64,000 nt of DNA from Streptomyces sp. BV286 (GCF_019090165.1 NZ_JAHRIB010000031.1:54879-118878); one strand, 5' to 3'. Positions 25,175-34,869 are shown, counted from the stretch's first letter. Notes: a model not told the origin generated them from the sequence alone. Translations and numbers: made by a program.

Positions 25175-26665
25175 ATGAGCGGTGGAACTTTCGTCGGGAT
25201 GCCGGCCTTCCCGAAGGCGGCGCACGAAGCCGTCCACAACGAGACCCTGCGCGGAAACCTGCGTCACGCCACCCACACCATCCGCGCCAAGCGGGCCAAC
25301 GCGGTCGCGGAGGTCTCCGACTGGGCCGAGCTGCGGGAAGCCGGCAAGCAGATCAAGGACCACACGCTCCGTCATCTCGACCGGTACCTGGTGCAGTTGG
25401 AGGAGTCGGTCACGGCGGCGGGCGGCACCGTGCACTGGGCGGCCGACGCGGACGAGGCCAACCGGATCGTCACGTACCTCGTCAAGGCCACCGGCGAGAG
25501 CGAGGTCGTCAAGGTCAAGTCGATGGCCACGCAGGAGATCGGACTCAACGAGGCGCTCGAAGCCGAGGGCATCCGCGCCTACGAGACCGATCTCGCCGAG
25601 CTGATCGTGCAGTTGGGCAAGGACCGGCCCTCCCACATCCTCGTCCCCGCCATCCACCGCAATCGCGGCGAGATCCGCGACATCTTCGCGCGCGAGATGG
25701 GCGAGTGGGGCCGCCCGGCGCCCGAGGGACTGACCGACACACCCGCGGAACTGGCCGACGCCGCGCGACTGCACCTGCGCGAGAAGTTCCTGCGCGCCAA
25801 GGTCGGCATCTCCGGCGCCAACTTCATGGTCGCCGAGACCGGCACCCTGGTCGTCGTGGAGTCCGAGGGGAACGGCCGGATGTGCCTGACCCTCCCCGAG
25901 ACGCTGATCTCGGTCGTCGGCATCGAGAAGATCGTGCCGACCTGGCAGGACCTGGAGGTCTTCCTCCAGACCCTCCCCCGTTCCTCCACCGCCGAGCGCA
26001 TGAACCCGTACACCTCCACCTGGACGGGCACGACGGACTCCGCGACGGCTGACGGCCCGCAGACCTTCCACCTGGTCCTCATCGACAACGGCCGCACCGA
26101 CACCCTCGCCGACGAGGTCGGCCGCCAGGCCCTGCGCTGCATCCGCTGCTCGGCGTGTCTCAACGTCTGCCCGGTGTACGAGCGGGCCGGCGGCCACGCG
26201 TACGGGTCGGTCTACCCGGGCCCGATCGGCGCGATCCTCAGCCCTCAGCTCCGGGGCACGCAGAGCGAGATCGACGCCTCGCTCCCGTACGCGTCGTCGC
26301 TGTGCGGCGCCTGCTACGACGTGTGCCCGGTGGCGATCGACATCCCGGAGGTACTGGTGCACCTGCGGGAACGGATCGTCCAGGGCGGTCCCGTGACCCG
26401 CGAGGGCGCCAGAGTCATGGTCAAGCCCGCGAAGGGGCACGCCGCGGAGCGGGCGGCGATGCGCGCCGCCCGGTGGGCCTTCGGCCGCCCGGGCGCGATG
26501 CGCACCGGCCAGCGGCTCGCGTCCCGGACGCGTCGCTTCCATCCACGGTCGCTGCCCGGGCCGGGCAAGGCGTGGAGTGACACCCGTGCGCTGCCCACGG
26601 TGCCCGCGGAGCCGTTCCGTGACTGGTGGCAGCGGACGAACGGCGGAAAGGACTCGTCGAAGTGA
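25175..26665 (+). CDS. lutB: L-lactate utilisation iron-sulfur protein LutB
   Basis: A 496-residue protein. An N-terminal LUD domain (about 60-300; VKVKSMATQEIGLNEALE, HRNRGEIRDIFARE, ISGANFMVAETGTLVV) is followed by two [4Fe-4S] motifs: CIRCSACLNVCPVY (Cys322 on) and CGACYDVCPVA (Cys377 on). It relays electrons in LutABC. ATG at 25175 has AGGAG about 9 nt upstream. The C-terminal ~80 residues are basic and Pro-rich. Its stop overlaps the lutC GTG (GTGA). Confidence 0.92.
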   Translation: MSGGTFVGMPAFPKAAHEAVHNETLRGNLRHATHTIRAKRANAVAEVSDWAELREAGKQIKDHTLRHLDRYLVQLEESVTAAGGTVHWAADADEANRIVTYLVKATGESEVVKVKSMATQEIGLNEALEAEGIRAYETDLAELIVQLGKDRPSHILVPAIHRNRGEIRDIFAREMGEWGRPAPEGLTDTPAELADAARLHLREKFLRAKVGISGANFMVAETGTLVVVESEGNGRMCLTLPETLISVVGIEKIVPTWQDLEVFLQTLPRSSTAERMNPYTSTWTGTTDSATADGPQTFHLVLIDNGRTDTLADEVGRQALRCIRCSACLNVCPVYERAGGHAYGSVYPGPIGAILSPQLRGTQSEIDASLPYASSLCGACYDVCPVAIDIPEVLVHLRERIVQGGPVTREGARVMVKPAKGHAAERAAMRAARWAFGRPGAMRTGQRLASRTRRFHPRSLPGPGKAWSDTRALPTVPAEPFRDWWQRTNGGKDSSK

Positions 26666-27309
26666 GCAGCAGGGACCTGATCCTGGCCCGGGTGCGACGC
26701 GCGCTCGCGGACGTGCCCCGGGACGACACGCCGTACGACCGGGCCGTCGAGCGCGGGTATCTGCGCGAGCACGGGAACCGGAGTGCCGAGCAGACGGTGG
26801 ATCTGCTGGCGGAGAACCTGGCGGACTACCGGGCGATCGTGCACCGCTGCGCGGCGGGCGAACTCGCGGCGACGATCGCCCGGCTGCTGGCCGGGCGGGG
26901 CTCGGCGTCGGTCGCCGTACCGACGGGCCTGGATCCGGAGTGGCTCGCGGCCACCGACGTCACGCGGGTGCCCGACAGCGCCGCGGACACCCCGGCCGAA
27001 CTGGACCGCGTCGACAGCGTGGTGACGGCCTGCGCCGTCGCCATCGCGGAGACCGGGACCATCGTGCTGGACGGGGGCCCGGACCAGGGCCGCCGCCGGC
27101 TCACCCTGGTCCCGGACCACCACATCTGCGTCGTACGCGTGCCCGGCCAGGTCGTGTCCTCCGTGCCCCAGGGGCTGGAGCGCGTCGACCCGGCCCGCCC
27201 GCTGACCTGGATCTCGGGGCCCTCCGCCACCAGTGACATCGAACTCGACCGCGTCGAGGGGGTGCACGGTCCGCGCACCCTGGAGGTGGTGCTGGTGAGC
27301 GGAGAGTGA
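26662..27309 (+). CDS. lutC: L-lactate utilisation protein LutC (LUD domain)
   Basis: A 215-residue LUD-domain protein. AIAETGTIVLDGGPDQGRR, VPDHHICVV and the C-terminal TSDIELDRVEGVHGPR match LutC/YkgG. The GTG start at 26662 overlaps the lutB stop by 4 bp, and GGAAAGGA lies about 12-19 nt upstream. It completes the LutABC complex. Only 22 bp separate it from the following ABC-transporter ATPase gene, which may be read through from the lut transcript. Confidence 0.9.
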   Translation: MSSRDLILARVRRALADVPRDDTPYDRAVERGYLREHGNRSAEQTVDLLAENLADYRAIVHRCAAGELAATIARLLAGRGSASVAVPTGLDPEWLAATDVTRVPDSAADTPAELDRVDSVVTACAVAIAETGTIVLDGGPDQGRRRLTLVPDHHICVVRVPGQVVSSVPQGLERVDPARPLTWISGPSATSDIELDRVEGVHGPRTLEVVLVSGE

Positions 27310-27331
27310 CCGACGCGGTTAGCGTGAGGTC

Positions 27332-28486
27332 ATGATCCGGTTCGAAGACGTCACCAAGCGGTATCCGGACGGTACGACCGCCGTGGACGGGCTTTCCTTC
27401 GAGGTGTCCGAGGGCGAACTCGTCACGCTCGTGGGCCCGTCCGGCTGCGGCAAGACGACGACCATGATGATGGTCAACCGCCTCATCGAGCCGACCTCAG
27501 GCCGGATCCTCCTGGGCGGCGAGGACATCGCGACGGTCGACCCGGTGCGGTTGCGGCGACGGATCGGATACGTCATCCAGCAGGTGGGCCTCTTCCCGCA
27601 CCGCACCGTCCTCGACAACACGGCGACCGTACCGACACTCGTGGGCTGGAAGAAGGCGAAAGCCCGGGAGCGGGCCGCCGAGCTGCTGGACCTGGTGGGA
27701 CTGGACCCCGGCACGTTCGGCTCGCGCTATCCGGACCAGCTGTCGGGCGGTCAGCGCCAGCGGGTCGGGGTGGCGCGGGCGCTGGCCGCCGACCCGCCCG
27801 TGCTGCTGATGGACGAGCCCTTCGGAGCGGTGGACCCGGTGGTGCGCGAGCAGTTGCAGGACGAGTTCCTGCGGATGCAGGCGGCCGTGCGCAAGACGGT
27901 GCTGCTGGTCACGCACGACATCGAGGAGGCCGTACGGCTCGGTGACCGCATCGCCGTGTACGGGCAGGGACGCATCGAGCAGTTCGACACGCCCGGGGCG
28001 GTGCTGGGCAGGCCCGCGACCGGGTACGTGGCCGGATTCGTGGGCGCCGACCGTGGGCTGAAGCGGCTGTCCGTCACGGAGATCGAGCCCGACGACCTGG
28101 AGCAGCCGCCGGTCGTCCGCCTCGACGAGCCCGCCGAGCGGGCGGCTGCCCGGCTGCGAGCGGAGGGTGCCCGGTGGGCTGTCGTGCTGGACTCCGGAGG
28201 CGATCTGCACGGCTGGGTGGGTGCCGAGGGGCTCGCCGCGGGTGGTGCGGTCGGCGACCTCGCCCACCGCATGAACTCCTGGGTTCCGGTGGGAGCGCCG
28301 CTGAAGCAGGCGTTCGGTGTGATGCTCCAGCACGACGCCGGATGGGTGGCGGTGCTGGACGGGGCACGCTTCCTCGGCGTACTGACCCCGGCCAAGCTGC
28401 ATGAGGCGTTGCGGCGTTCGGTGGACGCGGACGCGCTCGGTGTGCCGCGGGGCCAGGTGGAGTTCGACTCCGTGGCGGACGCCTGA
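27332..28486 (+). CDS. Osmoprotectant-type ABC transporter ATPase with CBS-like tail
   Basis: A 384-residue ATPase of the OpuCA/ProV type. Walker A GPSGCGKTTT, signature LSGGQRQRVGVARAL, Walker B LLMDEPFGAVD and HDIEEAVRLGD are intact. Residues about 250-370 resemble a pair of CBS modules, which in OpuA/OpuCA sense ionic strength or nucleotides. It likely energises the permeases and binding protein encoded on the opposite strand at 28533-30807, making this a convergently split transporter. Substrate is probably glycine betaine, choline or related compounds. Confidence 0.85.
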   Translation: MIRFEDVTKRYPDGTTAVDGLSFEVSEGELVTLVGPSGCGKTTTMMMVNRLIEPTSGRILLGGEDIATVDPVRLRRRIGYVIQQVGLFPHRTVLDNTATVPTLVGWKKAKARERAAELLDLVGLDPGTFGSRYPDQLSGGQRQRVGVARALAADPPVLLMDEPFGAVDPVVREQLQDEFLRMQAAVRKTVLLVTHDIEEAVRLGDRIAVYGQGRIEQFDTPGAVLGRPATGYVAGFVGADRGLKRLSVTEIEPDDLEQPPVVRLDEPAERAAARLRAEGARWAVVLDSGGDLHGWVGAEGLAAGGAVGDLAHRMNSWVPVGAPLKQAFGVMLQHDAGWVAVLDGARFLGVLTPAKLHEALRRSVDADALGVPRGQVEFDSVADA

Positions 28487-28532
28487 CCGCTCCCGCGCCC
28501 GCGCCACCGCCGTCACCGCCGTCGCGTGTCCG

Positions 28533-29468
28533 TCACTTCAGCAGGCCCTTGTTCTCCAGGTACGCCCGCGCCACGTCCTCGGCGAGCCGTCGCCAGCTGT
28601 CCACCTGCTGGTTCATGGATGCCAGGTCGGCGGTGGTGAGGACGTGGTTGAGCCGGCCCAGTGCCTTGGAGACGCCTTCGCCGCCCGCCCGGGAGCGGTT
28701 GACGACCGGCACGATGTGGTCGGCGTTCTGCAGGTGCCTGTCGTCGGCGAGGAGCACGAGGCCGAAGTCGTCCAGTGTCGCGTCCGTCGTGGTGGTGAGC
28801 ACCATCTGGTCCCGGCCGCTCTGGACGGCCCGCTTCGCCTGGGTGGTGCCCACGCCCTTCGGGTCGACGGCGGTGATGTCGATGCCGTACGTCTTCTTCA
28901 GTCCCGGTTCGCAGTACGGCCGTTGCACGCACTCGTCACCCGCGGCGAGCCGTACCGCGAGGCCCGACCTCCCCAGGTCGCTGAGTGTCCTGAGGCCGTG
29001 GCGGCGAGCGTAGGCCCGGGTGACGGCGAAGGCGTTCTGGTCGACCGCCTCGCCCGGGTCCAGAACCGTGAGTCCGCGGGGCTCGGCCAGTTTCCGCAGG
29101 GCCTTCATCGTGGAGTCGAGGTCCGGCGAGCCCACGGCGGGGGCGTCCGGCCCGTTGGTCTTGGCGCCCAGCCAGTCGGCGAAGGTCGCCGCGTACTCGG
29201 GGACCACGTCGATCTGCCCCGATTCCAGGGCGGGTTCGTACAGTTCCCGGTTGTTGACGGTGAGCGCCGTCGTCCGGTAGCCGGCCCGGTCGAGCAGCAG
29301 CCCGTACATGGTGGCCAGCAGGTCGCTCTCCGTGAAGCCCGCCGAGCCGATGGTCAGGTCCTTGCTGTCGCCGGGAGGTGCGGTGACCTCCCCACGGTTC
29401 TCCAGGGACGGCCCGGAGGCACAGCCGGTCAGCAGAAGCAGGGCCGCGAACGCGACGCGGCGCCTCAC
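28533..29468 (-). CDS. Osmoprotectant ABC transporter substrate-binding lipoprotein
   Basis: A 311-residue OpuAC-type (quaternary-amine) binding protein. The N-terminal lipobox is LLTGC, followed by a short linker. The binding domain starts LTIGSAGFTESDLLATMYG and has the family block QIDVVPEYAATFADWLG. GTG at 29468 overlaps the preceding permease stop (GTGA), so the start is firm. It is last in the minus-strand permease-permease-SBP operon, convergent with the ATPase gene 46 bp away. Confidence 0.87.
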   Translation of the reverse strand: MRRRVAFAALLLLTGCASGPSLENRGEVTAPPGDSKDLTIGSAGFTESDLLATMYGLLLDRAGYRTTALTVNNRELYEPALESGQIDVVPEYAATFADWLGAKTNGPDAPAVGSPDLDSTMKALRKLAEPRGLTVLDPGEAVDQNAFAVTRAYARRHGLRTLSDLGRSGLAVRLAAGDECVQRPYCEPGLKKTYGIDITAVDPKGVGTTQAKRAVQSGRDQMVLTTTTDATLDDFGLVLLADDRHLQNADHIVPVVNRSRAGGEGVSKALGRLNHVLTTADLASMNQQVDSWRRLAEDVARAYLENKGLLK

Positions 29469-30130
29469 CGCGTGCCCCGCCCCGGGGCCAGCCGCTCGGC
29501 GACCTCGAAGACCCCTTCGACGAGCAGCGCGAAGACGGCCACGAGGACGGCTCCGGCGACGACCTGCGGTGTACTCGCCAGGTTGAAGCCGGCGGTGATG
29601 ATCCGTCCGAGTCCGCCGCCGCCCGCCAGCGCGGCGATCGTGGCGGTGGCCACCAGCTGCACGGCCGCGATGCGCACGCCGGTGAGGATCATCGGCATCG
29701 CGAGCGGCGCCTCGACCCGCCACAGCATCTGCCGTCCGGTCATCCCCATGCCCCGGGCCGCCCGCACCACGTCCCGGTCGACCTCCCGCATCCCGACGTA
29801 CGCGTTGGTGAGCAGTGGGGGTACGGCGAACAGCACCAGGGCGACCACGGTCGGGCCCTCGCCCCAGTCACCGACCGGCGTGAGCAGCAGCAGGACGAGG
29901 ACCGCGAAGGTGGGGACGGCCCGGCCGACGTTCGAGAGGTTGACGGCGAGCGCGCCTCCCCGGCCGAGATGACCGAGGACGAGGGCGACGGGCAGCGCGA
30001 TCAGACAGCTGATCAGGAGGCAGACCACGGTCAGGACGAGATGCTGGGCGAGCCGGTGCCAGACTCCGTCGTCGCCCGCCCAGTGCGCCGGGTCGGTGAG
30101 CCAGTCCCAGGCGTCGGTGAGGACCGTCAT
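29465..30130 (-). CDS. Osmoprotectant ABC transporter permease 2
   Basis: A 221-residue BPD_transp_1 permease with five or six membrane spans. The OpuCB/OpuCD-like motif GMGMTGRQMLWRVEAPLAMP contains the EAA coupling loop, followed by IAALAGGGGLGRIITAG. The ATG at 30130 overlaps the upstream permease stop (ATGA), and its end overlaps the binding-protein start. It forms a heterodimer with permease 1. Confidence 0.87.
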   Translation of the reverse strand: MTVLTDAWDWLTDPAHWAGDDGVWHRLAQHLVLTVVCLLISCLIALPVALVLGHLGRGGALAVNLSNVGRAVPTFAVLVLLLLTPVGDWGEGPTVVALVLFAVPPLLTNAYVGMREVDRDVVRAARGMGMTGRQMLWRVEAPLAMPMILTGVRIAAVQLVATATIAALAGGGGLGRIITAGFNLASTPQVVAGAVLVAVFALLVEGVFEVAERLAPGRGTR

Positions 30131-30807
30131 CCGCGCTTCGCTCTCGTCCAGGGGGTGATCAGCCACTGAAGACCGAGCAGCAGCAGGTCGGCTGCCACGG
30201 CGATGACCACGCACAGCACGGACGCGGCGAGGACCTGGGCCTTGAAGTAGGTGTTCATCCCGGAGTAGATGAGGTTGCCGAGCCCTCCGAAGCCGACGAT
30301 CGCGCCGACCGTGGCCAGCGACACCGCCGAGACCGTGGCGATCCTGAGGCCCGCCATGGCGGCGGGCAGGGCGAGCGGCAGTTCCACGGTGAGCAGCAGC
30401 CGGACGGGCCCGTATCCCATGCCGCGGGCGGCCTGCCGGGTGTCCTCGGGTACGGCTCGCAGGCCGGCCAGGATGTTCCGTACGAGCAGGGTCAGCGAGT
30501 AGAGGACGAGCCCGGCGACGACCAGGGCCGCCGACAGCCCGTACACCGGCAGGAGCAGCGAGAACATGGCCAGCGAAGGGATCGTGTAGAGGACCGTCGT
30601 GACGGCGAGCACCGGACCCGCCGCCCAGCTCCAGCGGCGCGCCAGTACGGCCAGCGGGAGGGCGAGGGCCAGGCCGATGAGGACGGAGAGGGCCGTCAGC
30701 TGGAGGTGCTGGCCGACCGCGTCGAGGAGAATCTCGCGGCGGGTGCTCAGGTATTCGCCGCAGATCCACTCGTTGCGCGCGAGGCAGTCGTCCGGGGGCG
30801 CGGTCAC
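30127..30807 (-). CDS. Osmoprotectant ABC transporter permease 1
   Basis: A 226-residue BPD_transp_1 permease. The N-terminal 25 residues (with CLARNEWICGEY) are followed by about six membrane spans. The coupling loop is GMGYGPVRLLLTVELPLALP, then GAIVGFGGLGNLIYSGMN. GTG at 30807 is the only reasonable start, although the upstream ribosome-binding site is weak. It is the first gene of the permease operon, divergent from the LPMO gene. Confidence 0.85.
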   Translation of the reverse strand: MTAPPDDCLARNEWICGEYLSTRREILLDAVGQHLQLTALSVLIGLALALPLAVLARRWSWAAGPVLAVTTVLYTIPSLAMFSLLLPVYGLSAALVVAGLVLYSLTLLVRNILAGLRAVPEDTRQAARGMGYGPVRLLLTVELPLALPAAMAGLRIATVSAVSLATVGAIVGFGGLGNLIYSGMNTYFKAQVLAASVLCVVIAVAADLLLLGLQWLITPWTRAKRG

Positions 30808-30945
30808 GGGTCCATTCCAGCGGGGCGGGCGGCCGGCGGCGCGTAGTGATGGCCCGTACGGGGGAGTTGAACGGTCTTCGCGCCTCCCCCGTACTTCCTG
30901 GGCAGCGGGCCCGACCCGTCTGCCGTGCCAGGAGGAGTTCCGCCC

Positions 30946-31866
30946 ATGACCGCACACCGCACCGCCGCCCTCGCCGGGCTGGCCCCGCTCCTGCTCGCGG
31001 TGTGGGCCGCCGGGCCCGCCGCCGCGCACGGGGCGCCGACGGATCCGGTCAGCAGGGTGGCGGCCTGCTCCCCCGGCGGGCAGCAGGAGCGGTCGGCGGC
31101 CTGCCGGGCCGCCGCCGCCTCCGGCATCGCCGCCTTCGACAACCTGCGGCTGGCGGGCGTCGACGGCCGGGACCGGCAGGTCGTCCCCGACGGCAAGCTG
31201 TGCAGTGCGGGCATCGCCGCCTACCGGGGCCTGGACCTGGCCCGCACCGACTGGCCCGCGACGCGGCTCGGCGCCGGGGCGGACCTGACGCTCACCTACC
31301 GGTCGACGATCCCGCACACCGGCACGTTCAAGCTGTACCTGACGAAGGAGGGCTACGACCCGGCCGCACCGCTCAAGTGGTCCGACCTGGCGTCGCAGCC
31401 CTTCGCGACGGCCACCGACCCCGCGCTCGTGAACGGCGCCTACCGGATCAGGGGCAAGCTGCCCTCCGACCGCACCGGACGCCACCTGCTGTACACGATC
31501 TGGCAGAACTCGAGCACACCGGACACGTACTACTCGTGCTCGGACGTCGTCTTCCCCGGCGCGAAGGAGAACGCGGGAGCCGCCGGCTCCGCGACTCCGA
31601 AGCCGGTGGAGCCGCCGACGAAATCCCCCGCGGCGCGGACCACGGCGGCTCCCACCCCCACTCCCACGCCCTCGAAGGCTCCGGACGACGTCGCCGTCAC
31701 ACCCGTGCAGCCGTCCGAGACGGTGACCAGCGCCCCCGGCGAGGCGGTCTCCTCCCCCACCTCCGGGAACGGCAGCCAGGCCCTGGCCCTGCCCCTCATC
31801 GCGGGCGGCGCGGCGGGACTCCTGATCACGGCGGGCGCCGCGTTCACCCTCCGCAGGCGACGGTGA
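30946..31866 (+). CDS. AA10 lytic polysaccharide monooxygenase, membrane-anchored
   Basis: A 306-residue secreted copper enzyme. Signal peptidase cleavage after AGPAAA (residue 27) exposes His28 as the mature N-terminus, the first ligand of the copper histidine brace; His124 (TIPHTG) is the second. The catalytic domain runs to about residue 215, then a Pro/Thr/Ser-rich linker (APTPTPTPSKAP), a hydrophobic helix and RRRR. The enzyme is thus probably held at the cell surface by a C-terminal anchor rather than released. Chitin or cellulose is the likely substrate. AGGAGGAG precedes ATG at 30946. Confidence 0.88.
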   Translation: MTAHRTAALAGLAPLLLAVWAAGPAAAHGAPTDPVSRVAACSPGGQQERSAACRAAAASGIAAFDNLRLAGVDGRDRQVVPDGKLCSAGIAAYRGLDLARTDWPATRLGAGADLTLTYRSTIPHTGTFKLYLTKEGYDPAAPLKWSDLASQPFATATDPALVNGAYRIRGKLPSDRTGRHLLYTIWQNSSTPDTYYSCSDVVFPGAKENAGAAGSATPKPVEPPTKSPAARTTAAPTPTPTPSKAPDDVAVTPVQPSETVTSAPGEAVSSPTSGNGSQALALPLIAGGAAGLLITAGAAFTLRRRR

Positions 31867-31958
31867 CGGCGAGGACCTGCCGTCCTTGGAAGATCACGTG
31901 ACTGATAGCCTGCGCGTCGCTTTGGTTGTGAAAAGTGGCTGTCTCAGGGGAGATATAC

Positions 31959-32900
31959 GTGCGGACCTGGCGGAGGAGCCTGGAAGCGGCCGGGGTGCAC
32001 CAGGGCGTGTTGCGTGACGACTACACGAAGGTCGCGCGGTTCATGTGGCGGCGGGAGGCGGCCGGATATCTGGCGGTGCGCCTGATGGTGCCCGTGGCCC
32101 ATCAGCCCCATGCGCTCGCCGGTTACGCGTTCGCGTCGTTCACCGACGACATCTGTGACCGGGGCACGGTCGCGGAGCGCACCCGGCGCTACGACGCGTG
32201 GGACGCCCAGGTGCGCACCGCGCTGGACTCGGGAAGCGCCGGGCATCCCCTGCTGCGGGCGTTCCTGCACACCGCGGCCGCCCGGGAGCTGCCGCGCCGA
32301 TGGGTCGACTCGTACCTGGACGGCGCGCGGATCGACCTCGACTTCCCCGGCTTCGCCACCGAGGACGACTACCAGCGGTACGTGGAACAGCTCACCTGGC
32401 CGTTCCTGATGATCACCTCGGGTCTGGCCCACCACGGCGGGGGCAGCGCCGAGTTCGCAGCGGGCTGCCGCCTGTTCGCCGACGCGGCCCAGCGGACGGA
32501 CATCCTGACCGACCTGTCCGAGGACCTGCGCGGCGGGCGCCTGTATCTGCCCGTCAGTGATCTCGAGCGGTACGATATCGCGCGCGAGGATCTCGAACAG
32601 GGCCGCGACCTGCCCGGCGTACGCGCGCTGATCGCGGCCACCGCCCGGACCGCGCGTGCCACGCTCCGCGAGGCCGGCGTACTGCTGGAGCACTGCCCCG
32701 CCGAGCACCGGCGGCTGATGCGTTTCGTGCTGGACCTGCACCATCAGCGGCTGGAGTCGGTGACGGCCCGAGGCGCCTCGGTGGTCCGGCGCCCCGTGCG
32801 GGACCGGCCCGTGGCGTGTCTGCGCCTGCTGGCCCGGCGGTCGACGGGCGGCCACCGGGACGAGCTCGCCGGGGCGCCCGGCGGTACTTCCGTCCGATAG
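31959..32900 (+). CDS. Squalene/phytoene synthase-family protein
   Basis: A 313-residue trans-isoprenyl diphosphate synthase-fold protein. Both aspartate-rich motifs needed to bind Mg-diphosphate are present: DDICD (Asp63-Asp67) and DLSED (Asp185-Asp189), followed by RGGRLYLP. This indicates an active head-to-head condensing enzyme, such as a phytoene or presqualene type, but no carotenoid or hopanoid genes are nearby. GTG at 31959 is chosen because AGGGGAG lies 6 nt upstream; an earlier GTG at 31935 lacks a ribosome-binding site. Confidence 0.8.
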   Translation: MRTWRRSLEAAGVHQGVLRDDYTKVARFMWRREAAGYLAVRLMVPVAHQPHALAGYAFASFTDDICDRGTVAERTRRYDAWDAQVRTALDSGSAGHPLLRAFLHTAAARELPRRWVDSYLDGARIDLDFPGFATEDDYQRYVEQLTWPFLMITSGLAHHGGGSAEFAAGCRLFADAAQRTDILTDLSEDLRGGRLYLPVSDLERYDIAREDLEQGRDLPGVRALIAATARTARATLREAGVLLEHCPAEHRRLMRFVLDLHHQRLESVTARGASVVRRPVRDRPVACLRLLARRSTGGHRDELAGAPGGTSVR

Positions 32901-32939
32901 CTGCCGGGCGGAGGGCCGGGCGCATCGCCCCCGGACGCA

Positions 32940-32976
32940 GTCATCCCCCTCGACCGGTCCGGCCCAGGGGGATGAC
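32940..32976. terminator. Bidirectional hairpin terminator
   Basis: Perfect 11-bp stem GTCATCCCCCT / AGGGGGATGAC with a 15-nt loop, 40 bp after the synthase-like gene and in the space before the convergent DUF1996 gene. It can serve both. Confidence 0.75.
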
Positions 32977-33136
32977 CGAGACCTCTCACAGCGACAGCGC
33001 CGCCTGCGGGACTCACGGAGCAGGCGGTGGCCGTCGGCCGTTGCCCCTCACCTCACCGGCTCTGGTGCCCGGTGGAGGCGTTGAGGCGCTCGGGCGGCCG
33101 CCGTCCGACATGCTGACGCCGACCGCCCTCGGGGGC

Positions 33137-34597
33137 TCAGCTGCACCTGCGTCCCGTGTTGATGCACTGGACCATCTTGTTCGTCACCTTCCCGTCGAAG
33201 ACGTTGATGAAGTCACCGTGGTCGGTGCCGGGCTTGTGCGCCTGCTCCGGGAAGCCGTCCAGGGCGAACAGCGGGCGGGTCTTGCCGTTGTCCTTCAGGC
33301 TGGGCGCGTCGACGTCGTAGACCAGGCGCTGCACCAGCTGCGGGATGGCCCGGAAGCCGCTCGGGCAGTTGCCGGCCGCGTCGGCGAAGGCCACGTGCGT
33401 GCGGTGGTTGGCGCTGTCGATGTTCTTGCCGTCCCAGCAGCTCTGGAACTTGAAGGTGCGCACCACGTCCTTGCCCGCCGGGCAGAGCGGGTACTTGTCC
33501 TTGAGCTGGACCTTGTTCTCGAAGCCCGTGCAGCTCCAGGAGGCGTTGGCGTTGGCCGTGCCGTTGGTGAACGCCTTGGCGTCACCGGTGATGATGCGCA
33601 GGAACTTGGGCATCGCCACGACCTTGCCGCGCGGGCTGCCCACGAAGTCCAGCGTGGCCTTCTTGGCCGTCAGGATGCGGCCCGTGTTGCCCTCGGCGCC
33701 GCCGCCCAGCTTGTCGGCGTCGAACTCCTTGGTGCCGTCCTGCAGGCGCAGCACCGGCCAGTAGTAGGAGGACTTGTCGCCCTTGTTCTGGCAGCTCGTC
33801 CCGGCCTTGGCGAAGTCCTGGTCGCTGGAGAAGGCGTCGTTGTCCTGGTTGCCGACGTAGTCGTGCATGTGGTGGGCGCCGTTGGTGACACCGGGCGCGA
33901 CGATGACGTTGTCGCTGTTGTAGAGCTTGTTGGCGTTCACCCCGCACTTGCTGACGAAGACGCCCTTCGAGGCCTTCTTCGACCTGGCCGGCGTACTCAC
34001 GTTCGCCTTGACCTTGGTGATGTCGACGAAGTCGGCGGCGACGGGGCCGTTGCCGGTCTGTCCGGCGTTGGTGTTGTTGCCGCCCTGGTTGCCGTTGCCG
34101 CCCGCGGGCTGGCCGGCGGCGGGCTGGTTGCCGGTGGCGCGCAGCGTGCAGGGCGCCAGGGCGTCCAGACCCTGCGGCTTGGCGGCCACGCGGCCGATGG
34201 CGGTGGCGATCCGGTCGATCGTCGCCTTCCGCTTGTCCTTCAGCGGGCCGACGATCGCGTTCTGGGCGAAGTTGGCGTCCTGCTGGATCGCCCTCTGCGA
34301 CGTGGAAAGACGCTGGTAGGCCTCGGAGATCTGCTTGTCGAGCAGGGCGAGCTCCCGGTCGACCTGAGCGCGGGCCTGGGCGGGAACGTCCTTCAACTGC
34401 TGCCCGACGTCGGGACAGTCGATGGTGGAGGATCCGGCCGCCGCCTGGTTCTGCGCGGTGCCCTTGGACGTACCGCTCTCGTCGGCCGAGGCGTAGATGT
34501 TGGCAACAGCCAGCCCGCCGGCTCCCAGGGCGAGTGCGGCGACCGCGCCTACCGTCCGACCGGCAGTCCTCGATCTCTTTCGCGTGTTGCGTCTCAT
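33137..34597 (-). CDS. Secreted DUF1996 protein with coiled-coil N-terminal region
   Basis: A 486-residue exported protein. The basic N-terminus plus hydrophobic [18 protein letters not shown] is a signal peptide or anchor. Residues 60-125 are helical (coiled-coil-like), then a Gly/Asn/Pro linker at about 155-182. From ~185 the DUF1996 domain shows [25 protein letters not shown] and SCWDGKNID with several conserved Cys and His. The family occurs in fungi and actinobacteria and is often secreted, but its activity is unknown. It is monocistronic. Confidence 0.8.
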   Translation of the reverse strand: MRRNTRKRSRTAGRTVGAVAALALGAGGLAVANIYASADESGTSKGTAQNQAAAGSSTIDCPDVGQQLKDVPAQARAQVDRELALLDKQISEAYQRLSTSQRAIQQDANFAQNAIVGPLKDKRKATIDRIATAIGRVAAKPQGLDALAPCTLRATGNQPAAGQPAGGNGNQGGNNTNAGQTGNGPVAADFVDITKVKANVSTPARSKKASKGVFVSKCGVNANKLYNSDNVIVAPGVTNGAHHMHDYVGNQDNDAFSSDQDFAKAGTSCQNKGDKSSYYWPVLRLQDGTKEFDADKLGGGAEGNTGRILTAKKATLDFVGSPRGKVVAMPKFLRIITGDAKAFTNGTANANASWSCTGFENKVQLKDKYPLCPAGKDVVRTFKFQSCWDGKNIDSANHRTHVAFADAAGNCPSGFRAIPQLVQRLVYDVDAPSLKDNGKTRPLFALDGFPEQAHKPGTDHGDFINVFDGKVTNKMVQCINTGRRCS

Positions 34598-34831
34598 GAG
34601 GCCTCTCTAAACATCTTCGGAGCCGGCAGGACTTCCGCTGTGGGCGTAGCTCCCTTCGATACGTATGCGCCCACAGGATGTTCACCGAATTCACAGATTC
34701 GTAGGTTTCTCTACACGCAAAAGGGGCATTGGCCGCACTTGGCTGAGCAGCGGGCGGCTGCGGCATGCCCGCAGAAATATTGACGAAGCGTCAGAAAAAC
34801 CCGGGGCGGAACGGTTTCGGACCGAACAGAA

Positions 34832-34869
34832 CTGCCCGCACACGACCGGGTCCGGCCGTGTGCGGGCAG
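34832..34869 (-). terminator. Hairpin terminator downstream of the pirin gene
   Basis: A perfect 13-bp stem CTGCCCGCACACG / CGTGTGCGGGCAG with a 12-nt loop, 9 bp past the pirin stop on the minus strand. The surrounding 280-bp gap between pirin and DUF1996 holds nothing else I can identify beyond the DUF1996 promoter region. Confidence 0.75.
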
